A DNA stretch of 51,119 nucleotides, from positions 1-51,119 of the forward strand of contig DATLEZ010000019.1 in NCBI GenBank assembly GCA_035525055.1. Reading direction: 5' to 3'. Shown one piece after another: positions 33,971-42,596 of this stretch. The notes below the pieces were generated by a model. The model did not search any database. It saw nothing but the letters and a program-made list of their open reading frames with translations, and had not been told where the DNA came from. The translations under genes and the position numbers were made by a program. The DNA is from DATEEG01 sp035525055. Lineage in GTDB: Bacteria > Actinomycetota > Acidimicrobiia > Spongiisociales > ZC4RG35. Each line of letters opens with the position of its first letter. Position 1 is the stretch's first letter.

Positions 33971-35473
33971 GTGGAACCCATTCCCGATCCTGCTCTAGTC
34001 GTTCTGATCGGGCCGTCGGGTTCGGGCAAAAGCACCTGGGCCGAACAGAATTTCCGATCCGAAGAGGTCATCTCCTCTGACCGCCTGCGCGCCATCGTGG
34101 GCTCTGGTGAACACGATCTTGATGCCAGCGCCGACGCGTTTGCCGTTCTCGATCAGATGGTCACAGCTCGACTCAAGCGTCGTCTGCTGACGGTCGTCGA
34201 CACGCTGGGCCTCGATGATGAACGTAGACGGCGGCATCTCGCGTTGGCGAGGGAGATGGGTCTTCCCGCGATTCTTGTGGTGTTCGATGTGCCCGAGCAG
34301 GTGGCCCGCGAAAGGAACCGGCAGCGAACTCGCCCGGTTCCGGCTTCGGTTCTCACCTCGCAGATCCGCCGATTCCGACTGCTTCAGGCCCGGCTTGGGG
34401 ACGAGGGCTGGGATCTGCGGAGTGGAGCCGACGTTGTGGCGATCAGGCCTGCTCACGTTCTGGCGGGGTCGCAGGCGCCGGCTGTCACGCCCGGTGGGCC
34501 TCAAACTCTGCGGCCAAAAACTCTGCGGCCAAGAACTCTGCGGCCAAGAACTCTGCGGGTCGTGCTTCATCTCGCCCGATTCACTGGTGCCGGCGACTTG
34601 CGGACTCACCTCCTTTCGATGGCAGAGGCAGCCGAAGAGGCCGGCTTCGACGGTATTTCCTTGATGGACCATCTGATGCAGATTCCCCAGGTCGGAAGGG
34701 AGTGGGAGGACTTTCCTGAGGTGTTCAGTGCTCTCGGTTTCCTGGCAGGTCGTACCAAGAGACTGTCCCTGGGAGCCCTGGTAGCCAACGTCCGCCTGCG
34801 CAACCCAGCTCTGCTCTCCAAGATGCTGGCGACCATCGATGTGCTCTCGATGGGCCGCACTTTCTGTGGGCTCGGAGCCGGTTGGTTCAAGTCCGAACAA
34901 GCCGCCTATGGCTATGGGTTCGAAAGCCCCGGTCGCCGACTCGATCGTCTGGAGGACGCCCTAGCGATCCTGCCGTTGATGTGGGGCCCGGGAAAGGCGA
35001 CCTATCAGGGCAAGATCGAATCGGTCATCGAAGCCGTGTGTTACCCGCGACCGATCGGCAAGATCCCGATCATCGTCGGAGGCAGCGGTCCCAGGACCAT
35101 CAAGCTGGCTGGTTCACTTGCCGACGGCCTCAACTTGGTCGGCACCAAGAACCTCCTCGAGCACATCGACCTCTTTCGAGCAAGCGCCGTCGAGGCATCC
35201 CGGGATCCCAACGCGTTGGAGGTTTCGGTGCTCGACACGCCGCTTCTTGGAAACGACCGGTCGGAAGTGGCGGCGCTGGTCGAAGCGAACCGCGGACGGT
35301 TGGGGGCCAGCGTTTTCGCGACCAACCACAACGCCGGGACTGTCACCGATCACATTGATCGCCTGCGCCTGCTGGGCAGCTCAGGCGTCGGGGCGATCTA
35401 TATCTCCCCGGTGGGTCTTGCCTCACCGGAGGCTGTCGCCGCCTGGAAGCCTGTTGTCGAAGCCCTGGGTTGA
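33971..35473 (+). CDS. Fusion of P-loop (AAA_33-type) kinase and LLM-class F420-type oxidoreductase
   Basis: A 500-residue two-part protein. The N-terminus (about 1-175) is a P-loop kinase with LIGPSGSGKSTWAEQN and VISSDRLRAIV, similar to polynucleotide-kinase-like ATPases. Residues about 196-500 are a luciferase-like monooxygenase fold, beginning RVVLHLARFTGAGDLRTHLL with FDGISLMDHL and FCGLGAGWFKSE, typical of F420-dependent enzymes (substrate unknown). The linker TLRPKTLRPRTLRPRTL is the translation of a 15-bp tandem repeat. The oxidoreductase core normally starts just after this point, so a repeat expansion may have joined two genes. Both halves look intact. GTG start at 33971. Confidence 0.85.
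   Translation: MEPIPDPALVVLIGPSGSGKSTWAEQNFRSEEVISSDRLRAIVGSGEHDLDASADAFAVLDQMVTARLKRRLLTVVDTLGLDDERRRRHLALAREMGLPAILVVFDVPEQVARERNRQRTRPVPASVLTSQIRRFRLLQARLGDEGWDLRSGADVVAIRPAHVLAGSQAPAVTPGGPQTLRPKTLRPRTLRPRTLRVVLHLARFTGAGDLRTHLLSMAEAAEEAGFDGISLMDHLMQIPQVGREWEDFPEVFSALGFLAGRTKRLSLGALVANVRLRNPALLSKMLATIDVLSMGRTFCGLGAGWFKSEQAAYGYGFESPGRRLDRLEDALAILPLMWGPGKATYQGKIESVIEAVCYPRPIGKIPIIVGGSGPRTIKLAGSLADGLNLVGTKNLLEHIDLFRASAVEASRDPNALEVSVLDTPLLGNDRSEVAALVEANRGRLGASVFATNHNAGTVTDHIDRLRLLGSSGVGAIYISPVGLASPEAVAAWKPVVEALG
34504..34557. repeat. 15-bp tandem repeat encoding the fusion linker
   Basis: AACTCTGCGGCCAAA (34504-34518) and two copies of AACTCTGCGGCCAAG (34519-34548) are followed by a partial copy AACTCTGCG. 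Fifteen is a multiple of three, so copy-number change keeps the frame. Confidence 0.95.
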
Positions 35474-35489
35474 GCTCAAGTCCTAATCC

Positions 35490-35540
35490 ACTCAGGCCGA
35501 ATTGACTCAGGCTGGTCGACCCAAGCTGATCGACCCAAGC
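35490..35540. repeat. 14-15-bp direct repeats between convergent genes
   Basis: ACTCAGGC occurs at 35490 and 35505, then TGRTCGACCCAAGC occurs twice in tandem (35513-35526 and 35527-35540). It fills the gap between the kinase/oxidoreductase fusion and the convergent gene. Confidence 0.8.
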
Positions 35541-35548
35541 TCAACGAC

Positions 35549-37177
35549 TTAGGGGGCCACTGTGGTCGTGGCGGCGGGCAACTCCGGAGTTACCCGGAAC
35601 TCGATAACGCCCTGGTCGCTCAGATAAGCGAGGTGGTAGAACAAGCCGTTGTAGTTGACCGTCCCGTCAAGCCCACCCAGTTGCGGGTTGTCGATGGCCA
35701 GACCAAGGGTCTCCAGCAGCGCTCTTCGATCTGATCCGTCGAGGGTCGGATCAGATATTCCGATGAGCAGACCAAGTGATGTGAGGATCAGGCTGTCACC
35801 CTCGGGGGTCCCTGTAGGGGTAGCGCGCATGACGACAGAACCGGCGGCAGGATCGAGCAGGCCCTCGAGGGTCAGGTACGGAGTGAGGCTCAAAAGGAAT
35901 GGAGAGGTCAAGTCAGTGAAGAGGACTAGTTCAGGGCGGCTTACCTCGGCGAGGGCGTTCCAGCGGTCGGTGAGCTCAGCAGGACCGGTCTGGAAAAGAG
36001 TCGTGGGAGGGGGAGGCAGAGTGGTCACCACGACCGTGGTGGTCGGGGAGGGGGGAATCGTCGTGGTGGGCACCGAGACGAACTCCGGTTCTCCCCGGAA
36101 CCCGCCGGCAATGATGAAGATCGTTAATGCGAAGAGCGTGAAAATTCCGATGGTCGAGGCGACCACCCCCGCCTTGATGGCGACGTCTTCAATGTCGCTC
36201 TTGAGCCAGCGGTGGGCTTTCGACGATTTGTATCGGCGCTTGGCCGTGTCGGTGATCCGATCGGCGATCGTCGGCACTTCTTTCTCGGCCGGCACCACCG
36301 GAATCTGAATCTCTCGCAGACGGCGAACCTCCTCTTGGAGTTCGTCTGGCTTGGCCGGCGAAAACGCGGCGCTGCCTCCGGCGCTGCGTGTGGCACTTTC
36401 GGGAGCCAATGTGCTACCCGAGCCTTCCGCGGCTCGGGCTTCGAAAGCTTTGATCCGGGGCCGGCGAATGGCCGGTTCCTGGCTCGCCCTCGGAGTGGGG
36501 GTCGGCTTGGGTGCGGCTCGACTGGATGTTGCCGGCGGCTCGGACTTCTTGGCCGGCACAGTCTCTGCTGGCTTCGCGGCAGGCGCGGGCGCCGTTGTTC
36601 TCGCATCTGGCTCTGTCCGCACCGTGACTTTCGCCGCCGGCCTCGCGGTGGCCACCGCTGGAGGGGTGTGCTTGGGTGGTGGCTTCGTGACATCGGCGGT
36701 GTCACTGGCGACCGACCGCGGAGTCAAGAAGGCACTGATCGCAGAGATCAGTCCTTCGGGATCGTCGGCGGTGAAGGTGATCATCTCTTCGTCTGCCTCG
36801 ATCGAGAATTGGTTCCCTTCCAGCAGCTGGACTTTGCAGTCGGCTGACTTCCAGGACGCCAGTTGGGTCCCGCTGGCCCACAAAGTGACCTTGTTCTTCT
36901 TGATCTCTAGCGAGCCGGCCAGGACCGTCTCCTCGGACACGAACGTCCCCGTAAACCCAAAGTCACCCAGCGGACGGGGAGGGGCGGTGTAGGTGGGTCG
37001 GCCCGGGACGAGGTCAGATTCGGCCACTTCTCCTAAACTATCCCACGTTGGCGTTGGTATTCCCTCATCGGATGGGCTCTGGTCCAGAACTGTTGAGGCC
37101 ACGCCGAATAGCGGTCGCAACTCTGTCTCCCCGTCATTTCCGGATGGGGAGACGAGTGTTCGTTCGGATCTGGACAC
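35549..37177 (-). CDS. Membrane-anchored protein with long Pro/Ala/Thr-rich linkers, unknown function
   Basis: A 542-residue protein. About 75-160 looks like a small beta domain (FGFTGTFVSEETVLAGSLEI, NQFSIEADEEMITFTADDPE). A disordered Ala/Pro/Thr region covers 165-260 and a basic segment lies near 310-335 (TAKRRYKSSKAHRWLK). One transmembrane helix (VASTIGIFTLFALTIFIIAG) follows, then an extracellular Thr/Pro linker (TTTIPPSPTTTVVVTTLPPP) and a C-terminal domain. N-inside topology is inferred. I do not recognise it; it may be a regulatory or cell-envelope protein. GTG 37177 is preceded by GGAGGA. It is convergent with the fusion gene. Confidence 0.75.
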   Translation of the reverse strand: MSRSERTLVSPSGNDGETELRPLFGVASTVLDQSPSDEGIPTPTWDSLGEVAESDLVPGRPTYTAPPRPLGDFGFTGTFVSEETVLAGSLEIKKNKVTLWASGTQLASWKSADCKVQLLEGNQFSIEADEEMITFTADDPEGLISAISAFLTPRSVASDTADVTKPPPKHTPPAVATARPAAKVTVRTEPDARTTAPAPAAKPAETVPAKKSEPPATSSRAAPKPTPTPRASQEPAIRRPRIKAFEARAAEGSGSTLAPESATRSAGGSAAFSPAKPDELQEEVRRLREIQIPVVPAEKEVPTIADRITDTAKRRYKSSKAHRWLKSDIEDVAIKAGVVASTIGIFTLFALTIFIIAGGFRGEPEFVSVPTTTIPPSPTTTVVVTTLPPPPTTLFQTGPAELTDRWNALAEVSRPELVLFTDLTSPFLLSLTPYLTLEGLLDPAAGSVVMRATPTGTPEGDSLILTSLGLLIGISDPTLDGSDRRALLETLGLAIDNPQLGGLDGTVNYNGLFYHLAYLSDQGVIEFRVTPELPAATTTVAP

Positions 37178-37268
37178 GTAGTTTCCTCCAGGCCGCGACA
37201 CAAATGAATCGGCCCTTACCAGTAGTTATCGCCCGCAGAGCCATTCTTATTAATAGCGGGGAAGGGGT

Positions 37269-37287
37269 CTAGGGCCGGTGGACCTAG
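37269..37287. promoter_or_regulatory. CTAGG inverted repeat after ogt-ada gene
   Basis: CTAGGGCC-ggt-GGACCTAG is an inverted repeat with 7 of 8 paired positions, 16 bp after the end of the repair gene on the minus strand. It may be a terminator or an operator. Confidence 0.35.
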
Positions 37288-37302
37288 TTCGTTATGGCCT
37301 AG

Positions 37303-38088
37303 TCACCCTGGTCGGCAGATTCGACAAGGCCTAAATCCACTTGATTCTGCCTCCGATTCGGACCTGAACCGACGCAAATGACCTTCCGAGATTCGACGTG
37401 CCTGATGACAGGTCGGGAAGCAAAAAATGCCGGTGGTATCCGAACCAAGCAGGCGGATTCCTGCAGCCGCAATCGACTCGATGCGATCTGGCTCGGCACC
37501 TTCGAAGGAAAGCAACTCCCACTTGTTCTCGGGGCCACCCAGCGAGTAGTTGCCGATCTTGCCGTCTGACCGGATGACCCGGTGGCAGGGAACGATCAAT
37601 GGCACAGGATTGCGGGCCATAGTCGATCCAACCGCCCGGGCCGCTCCGGGGTTGCCGACTGCCCGGGCGAGCCATGAATAGGGCCGTACCTGGCCGCGAG
37701 GGATGGTGGCCGCCAATTCCAGAATCCGCCGTTGAAACGGGGTCACCGAGCGGAAGTCGATCGGAAGGAGGCCCGGTCGACCGCGGTCCAGGGCCTCTTC
37801 GATCCGGTTGACCCAGACTGCGGGCGGCTCGGCGGCGACCAGGTTTCGAACAAACCGGGCCCGAAAGCGATCGCCGAACCCTTCGTCTGCCAGGTCGACG
37901 GCCGAAACACCGTTCGGGTTGAACGCGACGACGACGTCACCCACCGGGCTAGCGACCACCGTGTATCCGTCGACCAATCCGGTCCCAAGTTCGACTTCCG
38001 CAAGAAGGCTCGTCGGAGCAGCCACCCGTAGGGAACCGAGCCGTGACTCGACCGCCGAAATCGATGGGGCATTGGAATGTGCAGTCAT
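37303..38088 (-). CDS. O6-alkylguanine-DNA methyltransferase with C-terminal Ada zinc domain
   Basis: A 261-residue protein. The Ogt domain has VPLIVPCHRVIRSDGKIGNY with acceptor Cys near 168. The C-terminus (about 210-261) is an Ada-type zinc-binding methylphosphotriester domain with TTGIFCFPTCHQARR then SGFRPCRICRPG (four Cys). In E. coli Ada the zinc domain is N-terminal, followed by an AraC HTH; here the order is Ogt then zinc, with no HTH. It repairs alkylated DNA; the zinc domain may sense or repair phosphotriesters. The ATG overlaps the sigma factor stop by ATGA, so the two are coupled. No MGMT-type N-terminal ribonuclease fold is lost, and length is normal. Confidence 0.9.
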   Translation of the reverse strand: MTAHSNAPSISAVESRLGSLRVAAPTSLLAEVELGTGLVDGYTVVASPVGDVVVAFNPNGVSAVDLADEGFGDRFRARFVRNLVAAEPPAVWVNRIEEALDRGRPGLLPIDFRSVTPFQRRILELAATIPRGQVRPYSWLARAVGNPGAARAVGSTMARNPVPLIVPCHRVIRSDGKIGNYSLGGPENKWELLSFEGAEPDRIESIAAAGIRLLGSDTTGIFCFPTCHQARRISEGHLRRFRSESEAESSGFRPCRICRPG

Positions 38089-38597
38089 GATTCGTCCTCC
38101 AGTATGTGGCGAAGCTTTTCGAGACCGCGATGGACGTCGGACTTGACGGTCCCGACGGCCTGGCCAGTGGCAATCGCTACCTCTTCGTATCCGAGACCGA
38201 CCACGTGTCGCAGAACGACCGCCCGGCGGGTTCGGGGCGGGAGGCTCTGGAGCCTCCGATGCCAGGCGGCGAGGTCGACATAATCCGGATCGTCTGTGCG
38301 GGTCTCGATCTCCCTGTCTACGAGGAGGGGCCTGCGACTCTTCGCCCGAAGATGGTTGCGACCGAGGTTGAGCGCGATCGTCCAGATCCACCCCCTCAGT
38401 TTCAATTCCCGGATGCGGCCGGGCTCATACTCCGAAAGCGCCCGGTAGGCCCGGATGAAAGTTTCCTGTGTCAGGTCCTCGGCCTCGGGACCCGCCAGCG
38501 ACCTCAAGCCCGAAAACATGTCGTTCTGCAGAGCCCGGACCAGGTCCGGAAACGCCGAATCGAGATCGTCCGCCAACCGTTCGCAAAGCCCGTCCAT
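38085..38597 (-). CDS. ECF-type RNA polymerase sigma factor
   Basis: A 170-residue sigma-70 family protein with region 2 (GPEAEDLTQETFIRAYRALS, then GWIWTIALNLGRNHLR) and region 4 (LPPRTRRAVVLRHVVGLGYE, then AIATGQAVGTVKSDVHRGLEKLR). There is no region 1 or 3, as in ECF sigma factors. The ATG at 38597 was chosen because the family N-terminus follows. No anti-sigma gene is adjacent; the coupled downstream gene is the Ogt-Ada repair protein, so it may direct an alkylation-damage response (inference). Confidence 0.9.
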   Translation of the reverse strand: MDGLCERLADDLDSAFPDLVRALQNDMFSGLRSLAGPEAEDLTQETFIRAYRALSEYEPGRIRELKLRGWIWTIALNLGRNHLRAKSRRPLLVDREIETRTDDPDYVDLAAWHRRLQSLPPRTRRAVVLRHVVGLGYEEVAIATGQAVGTVKSDVHRGLEKLRHILEDES

Positions 38598-38662
38598 CAA
38601 AGAGAGAACACCACGGCGGGGGAAAGGGTTGCAGATCAGTCCGTTTTCCGTCTTCCGACTGA

Positions 38663-39901
38663 TCAAACCCAGTATTTCCTCGTGGCTCGCCACCAGGCCA
38701 GGCCGAACAGGATGGCTACCGCTGCGATCCAACCCAGCAGTGTTCGGACCGGAATCTCCTCGGCCAGCCATCCGAACATCAGTTGCGACACCGTTGCCGT
38801 CGCCGTCACCGCGGCGAAATCGAGCCCGAAAATCCTTCCTTTCACTTCGTCGGCGGCATATCGCTGGAGCCCGTAGGAAGAGAAAGACCACTGGCTGCCG
38901 GCCCCCATGTGGCCGACCAGAACCGCCAGGGCAGCGAGGCCGAGGGTGGGTGCGGCCGCTGTGCCCAGGTAAGAGAGACCCCAGAGGGCCATGGTGAATC
39001 CGATGGCGCCGAGTACTTTCTTGTCGACGCCTCCCATCAGCCGGCGGATCAGGAAGGGTCCGAACAGCACTCCCAGGCCGCGGGCCCCGAGAAGCCACCC
39101 CACCCCGTCGTCTCCCGCTTCGAAGACATCAAGCGCGAGAATTGGGAGGAGAGCGACCGCCCCCGCCCCGAAGACCGCGAAGCCCGCTTTCGAGGTGAGC
39201 AGTGCCGCGATCGGAGGGTTCTGCATGACGTATCTCCCCGCAGCTTGCAGGGTGGTCGGAAGGCTGTGATCCGTCGTGGCCTTCACCCGAAGCGGAGCGC
39301 GAATGCGCCAGACCAGATATCCAGCCCCCAGGAAGCTTATGGCGTCGATCCCGATCGCCGCCTCTCGGCCTATGAGGGTCGAGACGAGTCCTCCGGCGGC
39401 GCTACCGACCGCGGCCATCGTGCCCCAGGTCGACTCGATGAGGAACGTCGCATCAGCCAGGTCTTCGGGTGTCACGATGGCCGGAATCGCCGCCGACGAG
39501 GCGGGGCTGATCAGCGCCGAAAGAGCGGCAAGAATCGCCAATCCGGTGAGGGCCAGCGGCACGCTGGCACCTGCCCGGAGGACTACGGGGTGATCTACCA
39601 ACAGCATTCCGGCGGCTGCAACGGAAGCGGCGAGGTTCGACCCGATCATGATCCGCCGCCGATCGAAGCGATCCGCCATCACTCCGCCCAGGGGTGAGGC
39701 GAGGAACGCGGGCAGCGTGTTGGCGGCAAGCACCGCCGCCGTGAGCACCGCGGACCCGCTCAGTTCGTTGACCAACCCCAGCATCGGGACGAGGAGAAAC
39801 CAGTCGCCGCCAAACGACACGAGCCGGGATATGTAGAGCCGGCGGAGCTCCGGGTTTCGCCGAAGCAGGGTGATGTAGCGGCCGCTCGAGCGCTCGGTCA
39901 A
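38663..39901 (-). CDS. MFS transporter
   Basis: A 412-residue 12-helix protein with LRRLYISRLVSFGGDWFLLV and GGVMADRFDRRRIMIGSNLA (MFS loop 2-3 motif GxxxDRxxRR). It is close to EntS/MFS_3-type exporters. TTG start at 39901 overlaps the stop of the upstream MFS gene (TTGA), so the two exporters are a coupled pair. Substrates are unknown; they may form a heteromeric or alternative pair. Confidence 0.88.
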   Translation of the reverse strand: MTERSSGRYITLLRRNPELRRLYISRLVSFGGDWFLLVPMLGLVNELSGSAVLTAAVLAANTLPAFLASPLGGVMADRFDRRRIMIGSNLAASVAAAGMLLVDHPVVLRAGASVPLALTGLAILAALSALISPASSAAIPAIVTPEDLADATFLIESTWGTMAAVGSAAGGLVSTLIGREAAIGIDAISFLGAGYLVWRIRAPLRVKATTDHSLPTTLQAAGRYVMQNPPIAALLTSKAGFAVFGAGAVALLPILALDVFEAGDDGVGWLLGARGLGVLFGPFLIRRLMGGVDKKVLGAIGFTMALWGLSYLGTAAAPTLGLAALAVLVGHMGAGSQWSFSSYGLQRYAADEVKGRIFGLDFAAVTATATVSQLMFGWLAEEIPVRTLLGWIAAVAILFGLAWWRATRKYWV

Positions 39902-41595
39902 GTGCTGATGGCTCCCGCCGACCCCGGGTTCGCCGCTTCGACCGCTTCTTCTTCTATCTCGAGCTGTATTGATCCATCGGTCTCATGGAGGTCTGTGTGC
40001 ATGCCCACCAGCAACTCGAAGTCGGGGGGCCGCTCCAGATCGACCGCCAGGAGATGGCGGCTGGTGGGTTCCCCCCGCATGTCGAAGCTCCGGGCCTGGC
40101 CGATCAATTTGGCCGAGGCGTCATCGATGCGACGGTGTTGGTTGAGATGTTCCTGCCACGAAACCGTTAGGAACACCTCGCTCAGGCGTCCCGGGTCGGT
40201 CGCATCCCGATACAGCCGCCAGCGATAGGCACCGGTGCGGAGACGAACGAGTCGAAGTTCGTTCATCACATCCACGAACCCTCCCAGGTCGTCGTGGCGG
40301 ACCTGGAAGCTGTTGATGATCATCACCGGACCGCTGTCGAGGGTGTCGACGTGCTGTGGCTGTCGGCCTCCCGGAGTGAATTCGGGTGGAGTCACCTCGT
40401 TCAAGGTCGGGATTCCGGAACGGGTGGCGGCTAGGCCGAGTCCGACACCCACTGTGGACAGAAGAACGTAAGCAGCGGTGGTCGTGAGGGCATCGGCCAC
40501 AACGCCAGCCAGGATCGCGCCCAGTGGCGAAACACCGGCAAAGGCCAACGACCACAGGCTCATGGTTCGGCCCCGCACCCATGGCGGGCTCAGAAGCTGC
40601 GCGGTCGAGTTGAGGGTGACGGCTGTCCACACCAGACACGCTCCGGCCAGGAACAAGAATGGGATCGCCGCGATGACGGAAGGTGCCAGGCCCACCGCCA
40701 CCCCGGCGACGCCGTAGCCAGACATCGTCACCGCTACCGCATTCCGCCCTAGTCGTTCGACTACACGGCGGCGGGTGAATGCTGCCGCGGTCGCCCCGAA
40801 GCCCATTGTGCCGAGCAGCAATCCGTAAGCCAGGGAGCCGCCGCCGAGTTCGGCAGTGTGGCTTGGGAGAACCGTCGGCACCACAGCTGAGGTGAGAGCG
40901 AACGCGGCCCCAAACACGAGCACCCGTCTGAAGGCCTTGGTGTATCGGGCGAAGCGCAGACCCAGGGCTATGGCAGTTGTCAGCGCTGTCGGTTCGTTGA
41001 CGGGAGGTGTCTGCCGGCCGCGCCGCAAGACCACCAACACCACTATTACCGAGAGGAACGAGAGGGCGTTGAGAGCAAACCCGGCTTCGGCCCCGACCGT
41101 TGCCACCAGCAATCCTCCGAGCGCCGGCCCGATGGCCCGGGCGACGTTGAACGCGACCGAGTTCAGTGAGACGGCGCTCGCCACCATTTCCCGGGGAACC
41201 AGGTCGGGCACCAGGGCCTGCCAGGCCGGCAGGTTGAAGGCGGCCCCGAGGCCGATGAGCAGACCCAGGACGATCAGCCTCTCCGGGGTCGCCTCACCGA
41301 GGTAGGTGATGACAGCCATGGCCGCGGCTGCGATGCCCATGACGATTTGGGAGATGAGGAGCACCTTTGTGCGCTCGACCATGTCGGCGACGGCGCCGGC
41401 GACGAGGGCCAGGCCGAGAAAAGGAAGAGTGGTGGAAGCGCTCATCAGGCCCACCCAGGTGGCCGAGCCCGTCAGTTCCAGCATCAGCCACGCCCCGGCC
41501 GAAGCGTGCAGAAACGTGCCGAGGTTGGAAAAGAGCGAAGCCCCCCACAAGGCCCGGAAATGCACAAACCGAAAAGGCGCCACGGAGGAGGACAT
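39898..41595 (-). CDS. MFS_3-type exporter with C-terminal soluble domain
   Basis: A 565-residue protein. Twelve helices cover about 1-400 (FRALWGASLFSNLGTFLHAS, GLALVAGAVADMVERTKVLL), followed by a soluble C-terminus of roughly 150 residues (MIINSFQVRHDDLGGFVDVM, RWRLYRDATDPGRLSEVFL). This is the layout of the PF05977 family (transmembrane secretion effector), in which the C-terminal part resembles a dimeric alpha-beta barrel. ATG 41595 (MSSSVAPF) was chosen over the extended start because it matches the family. It is coupled to the next MFS gene. Confidence 0.88.
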   Translation of the reverse strand: MSSSVAPFRFVHFRALWGASLFSNLGTFLHASAGAWLMLELTGSATWVGLMSASTTLPFLGLALVAGAVADMVERTKVLLISQIVMGIAAAAMAVITYLGEATPERLIVLGLLIGLGAAFNLPAWQALVPDLVPREMVASAVSLNSVAFNVARAIGPALGGLLVATVGAEAGFALNALSFLSVIVVLVVLRRGRQTPPVNEPTALTTAIALGLRFARYTKAFRRVLVFGAAFALTSAVVPTVLPSHTAELGGGSLAYGLLLGTMGFGATAAAFTRRRVVERLGRNAVAVTMSGYGVAGVAVGLAPSVIAAIPFLFLAGACLVWTAVTLNSTAQLLSPPWVRGRTMSLWSLAFAGVSPLGAILAGVVADALTTTAAYVLLSTVGVGLGLAATRSGIPTLNEVTPPEFTPGGRQPQHVDTLDSGPVMIINSFQVRHDDLGGFVDVMNELRLVRLRTGAYRWRLYRDATDPGRLSEVFLTVSWQEHLNQHRRIDDASAKLIGQARSFDMRGEPTSRHLLAVDLERPPDFELLVGMHTDLHETDGSIQLEIEEEAVEAANPGSAGAIST

Positions 41596-41682
41596 GGCCG
41601 GTGAGTGTAAGGACGGGCTTTGTGTGGTTTTGGCAGGCCTCAAGCGTTCACACCAGAGGCAGCTCCCTCCCTGCCCGTTCGT

Positions 41683-42561
41683 TCACCCGATTGGAGTGGG
41701 TTCTCCTTCGCCGCCGGTGAAGTATTGGACCACTGCGATCGCCACCACGACTATCACGCCACCGATGACTTGCCAGAGAGTCAGGTGCTGTCCGAGCCAT
41801 ATCCACGCCGTAAAGGCGGCAACGGCCGGTTCCAGGGTGGCCACGACACCGACCGTTCCGGCGTCGGTCATCTGCAGCGCGCCGACTTCTAATAAGAACG
41901 GGACGACGGTTCCGAGGATCACTAGCCAGCCGAGTTCTAGGAGCACCTTGCTATCAGTCGGCGGCAGCCTCACCGGGAACACCACAAGCAGGAGCAGGGC
42001 CGAAAAAGCGAATCCATAGGCTGCCACCGACAGTGTCGGCAGGAACCGTCCGAGGTAACCCGACCCGAGCAAGTACGCAGCGAACGTGATCGAGGCGACC
42101 GCGGCCGCAGCCAAACCTGTCGGGTCGAGGGCACCCGCCTCCCAGGCTCTGCTCACAAGGGCCACACCTACCAAAGCCACCAGCGCTGCTGCCCAGGCCG
42201 AACCAGGCACGGGCTGGCGGCGTACCAACCGGAGCCAAGCGAGGACCAGGATCGGTCCCGTGAATTGAATCGTCACACCCGGCCCGACCCCCAATCGGTC
42301 GATCGCAATGAAAAACGACACGGTCACCGTTGCCAGCACGAGCCCAAGTCCGGCGAGGCCGAGCAGTCGGCCACCGTGGCGCGTGGCCTTTCGTCGATAC
42401 GCCAGGGCACCCAACACAAGAGCCGCCAGCACCGAGCGAATCTGAGCAGTGTTTCCGGCCGGGAGTGACTTGAGCAGGTCGGCCGCAACGGAGCCGTTGA
42501 CCCCGAAGAGAACCGATGCGACCACCGTCAGCCAGATCCCACGCGTTCGTGTCCCAACCAT
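41683..42561 (-). CDS. EamA/DMT-family transporter
   Basis: A 292-residue protein with ten membrane helices arranged as two EamA repeats (WLTVVASVLFGVNGSVAAD first, SITFAAYLLGSGYLGRFLP second). VGVVATLEPAVAAFTAWIWL is the family end motif. It exports small metabolites such as amino acids or purines; substrate unknown. It is divergent from the dienelactone-hydrolase-like gene, with starts 36 bp apart. Confidence 0.88.
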   Translation of the reverse strand: MVGTRTRGIWLTVVASVLFGVNGSVAADLLKSLPAGNTAQIRSVLAALVLGALAYRRKATRHGGRLLGLAGLGLVLATVTVSFFIAIDRLGVGPGVTIQFTGPILVLAWLRLVRRQPVPGSAWAAALVALVGVALVSRAWEAGALDPTGLAAAAVASITFAAYLLGSGYLGRFLPTLSVAAYGFAFSALLLLVVFPVRLPPTDSKVLLELGWLVILGTVVPFLLEVGALQMTDAGTVGVVATLEPAVAAFTAWIWLGQHLTLWQVIGGVIVVVAIAVVQYFTGGEGEPTPIG

Positions 42562-42596
42562 CAGACCTTCGATCTCATGTGCGCCAGAATGAACCT

